50,087 nucleotides of DNA from Paenibacillaceae bacterium ZCTH02-B3 (lineage in GTDB: Bacteria; Bacillota; Bacilli; Paenibacillales; Paenibacillaceae): positions 1 through 50,087 of the forward strand of contig LZRV01000127.1 of the NCBI GenBank assembly GCA_002159065.1, written 5' to 3'. A model generated the notes under the pieces. The model ran no database searches, was not told the DNA's origin, and saw only the letters and a list, made by a program, of their open reading frames with translations. This document shows, piece by piece, positions 8,096 through 14,805 of this stretch. Both the position numbers and the translations under genes were made by a program. The first letter of the stretch is position 1; each line of letters starts with the position of its first letter.

Positions 8096-9349
8096 TCATG
8101 GCCTAACCCTGTCCGGTTTCAGCCACAGGGAAGCCTGCCGTTTCCACGAATCCACGTACCGGTCCAGGGCCCATTGGACCATGACGACGGTTTCGTTTTC
8201 GTCCAGGGACACTGTCAGGGTGCGCAGGGCCGCGTCCGGCAGGCGGTACGGCACGACGCGGAGGGCGTCGCTTCGGACCAGCGCGGCCAGATCGCCCGCC
8301 GGCGAGGTGTACGCATCCATGGCCAGCGGGTCCATCGCCGCAATCTCGTCCCAGCCCAGATCCAGCCGGTCGTGGGACACGACGGCGGGCGGCAGCGTCA
8401 CCGGGAGCGCCCGCCAGACCCTCCGGCCATCCGTTCCTTCGCTTTCCTCCGGATAGCGGACCGCCCAGCGGCCCGGTTCCCGGATGATCGCCCATTCCTC
8501 GCCCGCGGGACCCGCCTCTTCACCGGGAATCAGTTCGAAAAGAGCCACGTGGGGTTCTTCCGAGGAAGGTTTGCCCGATCCGGAAAGTTCCGCCGTCAGC
8601 ATGGTGACATTTTTGACCCACCATCGCTCCCGCGGCGCGGAAGATTCCGTTCCGGCTTCCCAGGCCACCTGCCGCACGGACACGTACTGATTGCCCGCAA
8701 ACAGCAGCTGTTCCTGGATGATGCCGCCCGGCGCCGTGCCAGGCTCATCCCCTTCTCCCCCGGATTCCTCCGGAACGCCGCCGTCCGCGGCGGACATTTC
8801 CGCGGGAGCTGCGGTCAGCCGCTGTCCGCCTTTCCCGTCCCGCAACGCGCGGATCAGCCAAAACTCCTGGCCGAACGGCATGAGGATGCCGGAGCCTTCC
8901 GCCACGACCTGCGGCATCCCGTCCCGTTCGGCGATGAGCATCGTGCGATATTCGCTGATCACGCCGGCGCCCTCCGGATTCGGCTCGTCCCGCCGCAAGC
9001 CGATCAGGAAAGCGGACCGGATCTCGGCGTTTACGAGCGCCTGACCGTCCGGGATCGCTGGGTACCTTTGATCGGAAACGGCCGCCTGCTCATGGACCGG
9101 CATGGCGAGTTCATCGGCCGAATGCCGTTCCGTCCCGGTCCAGCGCCACACGCCCGTCCAGAAGGCCGCGATCGCCAGCATGCCGGCCGTGGCGTAAACC
9201 GCCGCCGACAGCAACATCCTGCGGGGCGCGCGCCGGGAGAAATCCAGCCGTTCCTCGATGCGCCGGCGGAGCCGCTCGTCAAAGCCGTCCCGCGTGAGCG
9301 GTCCCCTCGCCAGATCTTCTTTCAGCTGTCGGTCAAAGCGATCATCCAT
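8096..9349 (-). CDS. Membrane protein coupled to an ECF sigma gene, probable anti-sigma factor
   Basis: A 417-residue protein with a basic, charged cytoplasmic N terminus (about 43 residues), one membrane segment (MLLSAAVYATAGMLAIAAFW, near residues 44-63) and a large extracytoplasmic part without a motif I recognise. No His-Cys-Cys zinc anti-sigma signature is visible. The start overlaps the upstream sigma-factor stop by 8 bases and a terminator follows, so the two form a closed operon. Position and topology are those of a regulatory partner that would hold the sigma factor until an envelope signal arrives; this role is inferred from context only. Confidence 0.6.
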   Translation of the reverse strand: MDDRFDRQLKEDLARGPLTRDGFDERLRRRIEERLDFSRRAPRRMLLSAAVYATAGMLAIAAFWTGVWRWTGTERHSADELAMPVHEQAAVSDQRYPAIPDGQALVNAEIRSAFLIGLRRDEPNPEGAGVISEYRTMLIAERDGMPQVVAEGSGILMPFGQEFWLIRALRDGKGGQRLTAAPAEMSAADGGVPEESGGEGDEPGTAPGGIIQEQLLFAGNQYVSVRQVAWEAGTESSAPRERWWVKNVTMLTAELSGSGKPSSEEPHVALFELIPGEEAGPAGEEWAIIREPGRWAVRYPEESEGTDGRRVWRALPVTLPPAVVSHDRLDLGWDEIAAMDPLAMDAYTSPAGDLAALVRSDALRVVPYRLPDAALRTLTVSLDENETVVMVQWALDRYVDSWKRQASLWLKPDRVRP

Positions 9350-9905
9350 CGGAAGCTTTCTCCTTCAGGCTCATCATTTTTCTGCGGGCGTGGAACAACC
9401 GGGATTTCACGGTGCCTACCGTCACCCCGAGCACTTCCGCCATCTCCTTGAGCGTGAGCTGGTAATGGGCGAACAAAACCAGAACTTCGCGGTATTTGCG
9501 GGGAAGGGACAGCACCTGCTTCCACGTTTCGTTCACCGCCAGCCGCTCGATCACTTCCTGTTCGGCGGAGCGCAGCTGCCCCCTTTCCGCGGGGCGGTCG
9601 ACCAGCGTTACTCTGCGGATGAACGCCGACCGCATGAAATCGATGGCCGTATTCCGCGTGATGGTGAGCAGCCACGTCCGGACGGAAGCCACATGCCGAA
9701 AGGTATGTAAATGGCGAAAAGCCTTCAGGAACACTTCCTGGGTGATGTCATCCGCCATGTCCCATTTCCGGGTGATGCTGAACGCGTAATTCCAGACGTC
9801 CTTGCCGTAGGCGTCCATCAGTTCCCCGAGGGCGGCGCGCCTGGCTTCCGGGTCGTCCGGGGCGGCGCGGACGATCCACTCCAAGTCTCGTTCCGATTCC
9901 AGCAT
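9342..9905 (-). CDS. ECF-type RNA polymerase sigma factor
   Basis: A 187-residue protein with only sigma regions 2 and 4. Region 2 carries MADDITQEVFLKAFRHL and SVRTWLLTITRNTAIDFMR; region 4 carries LPRKYREVLVLF and the helix-turn-helix LKEMAEVLGVTVGTVKSRL. Start ATG 9905 is preferred over upstream in-frame codons because AGAGGTGG precedes it and sigma-like sequence begins there. Its partner is the membrane protein encoded directly downstream. A TACGAT near 9970 could be a -10 element, but no convincing autoregulatory ECF promoter was found. The specific ECF group is not assigned. Confidence 0.9.
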   Translation of the reverse strand: MLESERDLEWIVRAAPDDPEARRAALGELMDAYGKDVWNYAFSITRKWDMADDITQEVFLKAFRHLHTFRHVASVRTWLLTITRNTAIDFMRSAFIRRVTLVDRPAERGQLRSAEQEVIERLAVNETWKQVLSLPRKYREVLVLFAHYQLTLKEMAEVLGVTVGTVKSRLFHARRKMMSLKEKASDG

Positions 9906-10059
9906 GGCCACCTCTGCCTTTCCTGACGAACCGGAAATCGCAGCGGTCCGTCGGGCGGTCGTCCCCATCGTACCACACTCCGCCGATGATTTCCCGTGAC
10001 CGTCGTCCCGTTCGCCACCCCGGCGGCGGCATCGGAAGACGAAACGCGTTCTTTTAAAG

Positions 10060-10098
10060 AGACGAAAAATGCCGCCGAAAGGTTCAGTTTTCGGCGGC
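10060..10098 (-). terminator. Terminator overlapping the end of the FtsH-like gene
   Basis: On the minus strand GCCGCCGAA and TTTCGGCGGC (10071-10098) form the stem, followed by ATTTTTCGTCTCTTT. The stop codon of the protease gene (10084-10086) lies in the loop-proximal part of this hairpin. Confidence 0.78.
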
Positions 10099-11625
10099 GG
10101 CAAGATTTTCGGCGGTTTCGGGATCGCCGGACGTTTCCCCGCGCAGAAGTTCCCGCAGTCGGCTGCCCGACATGGTCTCTTCGCGGATGAGCACTTCCAG
10201 GGCGCGGTCGAATACGGCGCGCTTTCCTTCCAGAAGCCGGCGGGTGCGCTCCGCCAGCCCGTTCAGGATGGCCGCGCTTTCCCGCGACCATTCCGCCTTG
10301 GTCAGCGCTTCCGGATGCACGATGCCCAGCCGGGACATGCCCGACTCGATCATGGTCCGCGCGATGTCCGCGGCCTGCTCGAAATCGGCCCGGGACCCCG
10401 TGCTGCGCGATCCGTACCGGATTTCTTCGGCAGCCGCCCCGCCCAGCGCGATCATGATCTGCTCTTCCAGCCAGGCTTTGCTGTACAGGTAGCGGTCCCG
10501 GTCGGGGCGTTGCCGGACATATCCCAGGGCCTGGCCCCGCGGCGTCAGCGACACCCGCGCCACGCTTCCGGGGCGCAAGCACTCCGCCACAATGGCGTGT
10601 CCCAGCTCGTGGACCGCCACGCGCTCCCGTTCTTCCCTGGCCGTCTTGCGGTCCGTCTTCTCGCCCATCATCACCTTGTCGATGGCCAGGGCGAGATGCC
10701 GCTGTTCGATCCGCTCCTTCCCCTCCCGGAGCGCGTAAATGGCGGCTTCGTTCATGACGCTTTCCAGTTGCGCCCCGGAAAATCCGAACGTCTCGTCGGC
10801 CACCCTGGAAAGGGAGACGTCTTCGGCCAGCGGCTTGTTGCGCGCGTGCAGCCGGAGGATGTGTTCCCGTCCGGCCTTGTCCGGCAGGGGGACGCGGATC
10901 AGGCGGTCGAACCGCCCGGGCCTGAGCAGCGCCGGGTCCAGCAACTCCGGACGATTGGTGGCCGCGATGACCAGCACCAGCGGCTCTTCGTCGGCCCGGA
11001 TGCCGTCCATTTCCGTCAGCAGCTGGTTCAGCGTCTGGTCGTATTCCCGCTGCTGTCCGCCGTCCCGCCTGACGCCGATGGCGTCGATCTCGTCGATGAA
11101 CACGATGGCCGATTTCTGCCGGGCGCTACGCGCAAGCCTCCTGGCCTTGCGGAACAGCTCGCGGATCCGGCTGGCTCCCACGCCCACGTACATTTCCACG
11201 AACTCGCTGCCGGACGCGGCCACGAAAGCGGATCCGGTGTGGTTCGCGGCGGCCTTGGCCAACAGCGTCTTGCCGGTTCCGGGAGGACCGGCGAGCAGGA
11301 TGCCCTTCAGCGGTCGGATGCCCAACTTGGCGATCTTGTCCCTGTACGCCAGGAATTCGATGGCTTCCATGAGTTCCCGCTTGGGCTGCTCCTGGCCGCC
11401 GATGTCGTCGAAGCCGACGGAGGCGATCCCTTCCCCGTTCGCCCGCCGTCCGGCCGTTTCCGGAAACCATCCGCCCCGCTGCCGGCCGAAGGCGTACAGC
11501 GCCGCGACGATGAGCAGCACCAGGGCGACGGGCATGACGGGCATGCCGATGTACAGCAAAAACACGAAAACGGCCGCAAGACAACCCAGGGCGATTTCTT
11601 TCGCGTACAACCGGAGGTTACGCAT
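10084..11625 (-). CDS. FtsH-like membrane AAA+ zinc protease lacking the extracytoplasmic domain
   Basis: Resembles FtsH, the membrane-bound ATP-dependent protease. Two hydrophobic segments at residues 10-46 are separated by only a few residues, so the periplasmic/extracellular FtsH_ext domain of canonical FtsH (about 70-80 residues) is missing. Next come Walker A AGPPGTGKTLLAKAAA (near 111), Walker B AIVFIDEIDAIG (near 170), the second region of homology ATNRPELLDPALLRPGRFDR, the zinc site VAVHELGHAIVAE (near 340) and a third-ligand candidate Asp in SRADFEQAADIAR (near 415). All catalytic residues appear intact. Start ATG 11625 follows GGAGGTGG. At 513 residues it is shorter than housekeeping FtsH (about 640), so it is probably a paralogue. 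Confidence 0.88.
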   Translation of the reverse strand: MRNLRLYAKEIALGCLAAVFVFLLYIGMPVMPVALVLLIVAALYAFGRQRGGWFPETAGRRANGEGIASVGFDDIGGQEQPKRELMEAIEFLAYRDKIAKLGIRPLKGILLAGPPGTGKTLLAKAAANHTGSAFVAASGSEFVEMYVGVGASRIRELFRKARRLARSARQKSAIVFIDEIDAIGVRRDGGQQREYDQTLNQLLTEMDGIRADEEPLVLVIAATNRPELLDPALLRPGRFDRLIRVPLPDKAGREHILRLHARNKPLAEDVSLSRVADETFGFSGAQLESVMNEAAIYALREGKERIEQRHLALAIDKVMMGEKTDRKTAREERERVAVHELGHAIVAECLRPGSVARVSLTPRGQALGYVRQRPDRDRYLYSKAWLEEQIMIALGGAAAEEIRYGSRSTGSRADFEQAADIARTMIESGMSRLGIVHPEALTKAEWSRESAAILNGLAERTRRLLEGKRAVFDRALEVLIREETMSGSRLRELLRGETSGDPETAENLAAAEN

Positions 11626-12151
11626 CCGTACCCACCTCCGGCGCGCCCGCTCCGCGCGGCATGAGGACGAACATGGCCCTGTCGCCGTCCTTCAGGCGGA
11701 TGTATACGTACCGGTCGTCCATCCGCACCGTCGCTTCGATGCCGGGATGGCGCTCTCCAAGGCCCAGGACCAGGTCCCGGACTTCCGAATAGCGCCGGTG
11801 TTCCATGGCTTCCGCCACTTCGAAGAGCGCGTCCCGCCAAATGCTTTCCAGCCGGTCGCCGGCATCCTGGACGAACTCGAATTCCAGTGCGCGGCGGCCG
11901 AGAAATACGCTTCCTTCGTTTTCCAGCCGGTGAACGATAGCGGGCAGATCGGCGTCAGGCGCCAGGCGGAGGATCATCCGTACCCGGTCCGCCTTCCATT
12001 CCGCTTCCGCTTCAAGCACGCCGGGCAACTGCCGGGCCAACCGGTGGAGAGGCTGTTCCTCGCCGTAATGGCGCCAGGCGGTCCAGCCGCCCAGCAGGGC
12101 CGCCGTCGCCAGCAAGGCCGCCGCGGCAAATGCGGTCCATTTGAAGTTCAC
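11618..12151 (-). CDS. Small single-pass membrane protein upstream of the FtsH-like protease, unknown function
   Basis: A 177-residue protein with an N-terminal membrane segment (AFAAAALLATAALLGGW, residues 7-23) and a soluble domain of mixed charge without a motif I recognise. Start GTG 12151 follows GGAGGGAGAG. The stop overlaps the protease start by 8 bases, so the pair are coupled. The arrangement suggests an adaptor, substrate or topological partner of the protease; that is inference. It is transcribed from an AT-rich promoter region with palindromes at 12223-12282. Confidence 0.65.
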   Translation of the reverse strand: MNFKWTAFAAAALLATAALLGGWTAWRHYGEEQPLHRLARQLPGVLEAEAEWKADRVRMILRLAPDADLPAIVHRLENEGSVFLGRRALEFEFVQDAGDRLESIWRDALFEVAEAMEHRRYSEVRDLVLGLGERHPGIEATVRMDDRYVYIRLKDGDRAMFVLMPRGAGAPEVGTDA

Positions 12152-12222
12152 GGCGCTCTCCCTCCCATCCTTCCGGCCGGCTTGCTTCGGAATTTTTATT
12201 TAATACCATTAACTAATCTCGG

Positions 12223-12282
12223 GTGATATATATTTTATCACATAAAGAATATATCATAAATTGATAGATCAATGGTTATCAA
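12223..12282 (-). promoter_or_regulatory. AT-rich promoter with two palindromes for the FtsH-like operon
   Basis: On the minus strand TTGATA (12277-12282) and TATGAT (12253-12258) are 18 bases apart. TTGATCTATCAA, a 12-base palindrome at 12261-12272, lies in the spacer. A second inverted repeat, GTGATA and TATCAC with 7 bases between (12223-12241), lies just downstream and also contains the -10-like TAAAAT. This is one of the most AT-rich stretches in the window and looks like a regulated promoter. Confidence 0.55.
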
Positions 12283-12287
12283 ATGAC

Positions 12288-12342
12288 TGGCAATAAAAAG
12301 GGTCTGCCGGCGCCTCCGCGTCCGAAGGCTCCTTACAGACCC
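12288..12342 (-). terminator. Terminator of the dinG-rex-mtaD-ypmB cluster
   Basis: GGGTCTG and CAGACCC (12336-12342 and 12300-12306 in plus coordinates) bracket a GC-rich internal hairpin, followed on the minus strand by TTTTTATTG. The stop codon of the ypmB-like gene (12333-12335) lies inside the structure. Confidence 0.8.
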
Positions 12343-12860
12343 GGCAAATCGTAGGTTTTGAGCTTCGTCCCATCCCGGGCCGAATAGAAATCGATGGCCT
12401 GGCGTTCTCCATCCGGGCCCGTGAGGTAACGGACTTCCCATACGGGCTCGTTCTGGAACCAGCCCGGAACGATCCGCAATATCTTTCGTTCAGGATCTTC
12501 ATCCCGGATCATGGCCCGAAGTTCCGCTTGGCTTACCAGATCCGATTCCCTCTCCCGCACGTAGCCGTCCGGCGTCTCCCACACCATCCACCGGACGCCT
12601 TCCCCGTCGGTGCCGAGCACCACCCACACCCGGTCGTCCCATACATGGAGAAACGCCCATTCCGCGCCGGCCAGCCCGGCTTCCCGCATGGCTCGCCGGA
12701 CGGCTTCCCTTTCTTCCATGGCGTGGTCGCTTCCGGACTGCCGGACCAGCCAGACGACCAGGGCGACCATACTTAATGCGAGCACCGCCGCGAGCCAGAC
12801 CCAGAACTTCCAGGTGACGACGGGAGCCTTGCGGCGAAGGTCACGGCGGCTGAGGTTCAT
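12333..12860 (-). CDS. ypmB: YpmB-like DUF5590 (PepSY-type) membrane-anchored protein
   Basis: A 175-residue protein with a basic N terminus, one membrane segment (FWVWLAAVLALSMVALVVWL, residues 19-38) and an extracellular domain of two similar PepSY-like halves. The second half holds ILRIVPGWFQNEPVWEVRY and the C-terminal IDFYSARDGTKLKTY, typical of the YpmB family of unknown function. It overlaps the mtaD stop by 4 bases (ATGA) and is the last gene of the cluster. In B. subtilis ypmB also lies downstream of dinG, so synteny supports the name. Confidence 0.8.
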   Translation of the reverse strand: MNLSRRDLRRKAPVVTWKFWVWLAAVLALSMVALVVWLVRQSGSDHAMEEREAVRRAMREAGLAGAEWAFLHVWDDRVWVVLGTDGEGVRWMVWETPDGYVRERESDLVSQAELRAMIRDEDPERKILRIVPGWFQNEPVWEVRYLTGPDGERQAIDFYSARDGTKLKTYDLPGL

Positions 12861-14158
12861 CCCCTGAGCAGCCTTTCAAAGCGATGCTGCACCTCATGGC
12901 GGATCCGCTCCTCATCCAGCGTGAGCAGCTCCCGCCCGCGCATGAGCTGCCGGCCGTCCACCCAGACGTGCTCCACGTCCGCGCCGCATGCCGCGTACAC
13001 CGCGTGGGAGACGAAATCCGTCCGCGGCACGAAATGCGTCCGGTCCATCCGCAGGGCGATCAGGTCGGCTTTCCAGCCTTCCTTCAGCATGCCGGTGTCC
13101 TCCATGCCCAGCACGCGCGCCCCGTCGACGGTGGCCATGCGCAACACCTGCCCGGCGGGCAGGACGGTGGGATCGCCCGTCACGCCCTTGTGCAGCATCG
13201 CGGTGAGCTTGATTTCTTCGAACAGGTCCAGGTTGTTGTTGCTGGCGACGCTGTCGGTGCCCAGGGTGACGGTCACGCCCGCCCGCAGCATATCCGGCAC
13301 GCGGGCGATGCCGCTGGCCAATTTCAGGTTGCTGACCGGGTTGTGGGACACCGCCGCGCCGCGTTCCGCCAGAAGGGCGATTTCCCCGTCGGTGAGGTGG
13401 ACGGCGTGGGCCAGCAGCGTCGGCCGCGTGAAGACGCCCACCCGGTCAAGATGCTCCGCCGGGCGGACGCCGTAGTCGCGCACGTTCTGCTCCACTTCCG
13501 CCGCCGTTTCCGACATGTGGATGTGGATCGGCAGGCCAAGTTCATGCGCCGCTTCGATCACCTTTTCCAGCACCGGGGGCGGACACGTGTAGGGAGCGTG
13601 CGGCCCCAGCATCGCGCGGATGCGGCCGTCCGCCTTGCCGTGCCATTCGCGGGCGAAACGGATGCCGTCGGCGACTTTTTCACGCCACTCCGCCTCGGAG
13701 CCGAGCCCGATGATCCCCCGGCAAAGGGACGCCCGCATGCCGGATGTTTCCACGGCTTCCGCCGCCCGGTCCATGAAGAAGTACATGTCCGCAAAGGCGG
13801 TGGTGCCGGTGCGGATCATTTCCGCCGCCGCGAGGAGCGTTCCCCAGTACACGTCGTCGTCCGTCAGCCTGGCTTCCATCGGCCATATGTAGTGGTTCAG
13901 CCATTCCTGAAGCTTCAGATCGTCGGCGTAACCCCTGAGCAGCGTCATGGCGGCGTGGCCGTGGGTGTTGACCAGGCCCGGCAGAAACAAAAGGTCCTTG
14001 CCGTCCACGCGTTCCCGCGCGACGGACCGCACGTCCTGCGGCGCCTCTCCCTCCCCGAGCCCGGCGATGCGATCCCCGCGCACGGCCAGCCAGCCGCGCA
14101 CCACCGGCCGCTCGGGGTCCTGCGTGAGAAACGTTCCGTTTTCGATGAGCCAATTCAT
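12857..14158 (-). CDS. mtaD: 5-methylthioadenosine / S-adenosylhomocysteine deaminase (amidohydrolase)
   Basis: An amidohydrolase-superfamily deaminase acting on methylthioadenosine, S-adenosylhomocysteine or related adenosines. The metal site HGH is at residues 66 and 68 within LVNTHGHAAMTLLRGYADDL; further motifs are HIHMSETAAEV, the HAVHLTDGEIALLAERG region and GTDSVASNNNLDLFEE. Its 433 residues fit the family. It overlaps rex by 4 bases and the ypmB-like gene by 4 bases, so it is translated in a coupled block. Exact substrate cannot be read from sequence; guanine or other aminohydrolases are less likely given the NNNLDLFEE signature. Confidence 0.88.
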   Translation of the reverse strand: MNWLIENGTFLTQDPERPVVRGWLAVRGDRIAGLGEGEAPQDVRSVARERVDGKDLLFLPGLVNTHGHAAMTLLRGYADDLKLQEWLNHYIWPMEARLTDDDVYWGTLLAAAEMIRTGTTAFADMYFFMDRAAEAVETSGMRASLCRGIIGLGSEAEWREKVADGIRFAREWHGKADGRIRAMLGPHAPYTCPPPVLEKVIEAAHELGLPIHIHMSETAAEVEQNVRDYGVRPAEHLDRVGVFTRPTLLAHAVHLTDGEIALLAERGAAVSHNPVSNLKLASGIARVPDMLRAGVTVTLGTDSVASNNNLDLFEEIKLTAMLHKGVTGDPTVLPAGQVLRMATVDGARVLGMEDTGMLKEGWKADLIALRMDRTHFVPRTDFVSHAVYAACGADVEHVWVDGRQLMRGRELLTLDEERIRHEVQHRFERLLRG

Positions 14159-14805
14159 CTTTCCACTCCCTTTTCCAGGACATCCTCTTCCATGTAATAG
14201 GCCAGGCTGTACAATTCGGCGGTGAAATCGGCGTAATGGACGCGCACGCCCGGAGGGGTCTTCAGCACCGTCGGCGCAAAGTTGAGAATGCCCCGCACCC
14301 CCGCGGCCACAAACCGGTCCGCCACCAGCTGCGCTTCCCCCGCCGGCACCGCGATCATTCCGATGGCGATGTTCAGCTCCCGCACCGTCCCGTCCAGTTC
14401 CTCCATCGGTTGCACCTTCAGGTGGTTGATCGTCGTGCCGACGATGGCGGGGTCCGCGTCGAACAGGGCGACGATTTTTACATTTTCCTCAAGGTATACC
14501 CGGTAGTTGCACAGGGCGCGTCCCAGGTTCCCGGTGCCCACCAGCGCCGCGTACACCGTTCGGTCCAGATGCAGGATCTGCCGGATTTTTTCAACCAGAT
14601 ACGGCACGTTGTAGCCGATGCCCTTGCGGCCGAACTCTCCGAAATAGGCCAGATCCTTGCGGATCTGGGCGGGATTGAGGCTCAGCCGTTCTCCCAGTTC
14701 CTGCGACGACACGGTCTGAACGCCGGCCTTCATCAGTTCGGTCAGAAAACGAAGGTATACCGGCAAGCGGCGGATGACCGCTTCCGATATTCTGGCTTGC
14801 TTCAA
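14155..14805 (-). CDS. rex: Redox-sensing transcriptional repressor Rex
   Basis: Rex senses the NADH/NAD+ ratio and represses respiratory or fermentative genes until NADH releases it. The N-terminal winged helix (RRLPVYLRFLTELMKAGVQT, then VSSQELGERLSLNPAQIRKD) carries the conserved YFGEFGRKGIGYNV turn. The Rossmann domain begins AALVGTGNLGRAL near residue 90. I choose a TTG start at 14805 (216 residues), 9 bases after AAGGGAGG and overlapping the dinG stop as TTGA. An in-frame codon 24 bases further up has no such site. Candidate targets in the window are qcrABC and hbd-ackA, but no consensus Rex site was found. Confidence 0.93.
   Translation of the reverse strand: MKQARISEAVIRRLPVYLRFLTELMKAGVQTVSSQELGERLSLNPAQIRKDLAYFGEFGRKGIGYNVPYLVEKIRQILHLDRTVYAALVGTGNLGRALCNYRVYLEENVKIVALFDADPAIVGTTINHLKVQPMEELDGTVRELNIAIGMIAVPAGEAQLVADRFVAAGVRGILNFAPTVLKTPPGVRVHYADFTAELYSLAYYMEEDVLEKGVER

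Noticed and set aside
12012..12441. Small open frames around the AT-rich promoter region
   Set aside because: They lack ribosome-binding sites and overlap either the 177-residue gene or the ypmB terminator out of frame.
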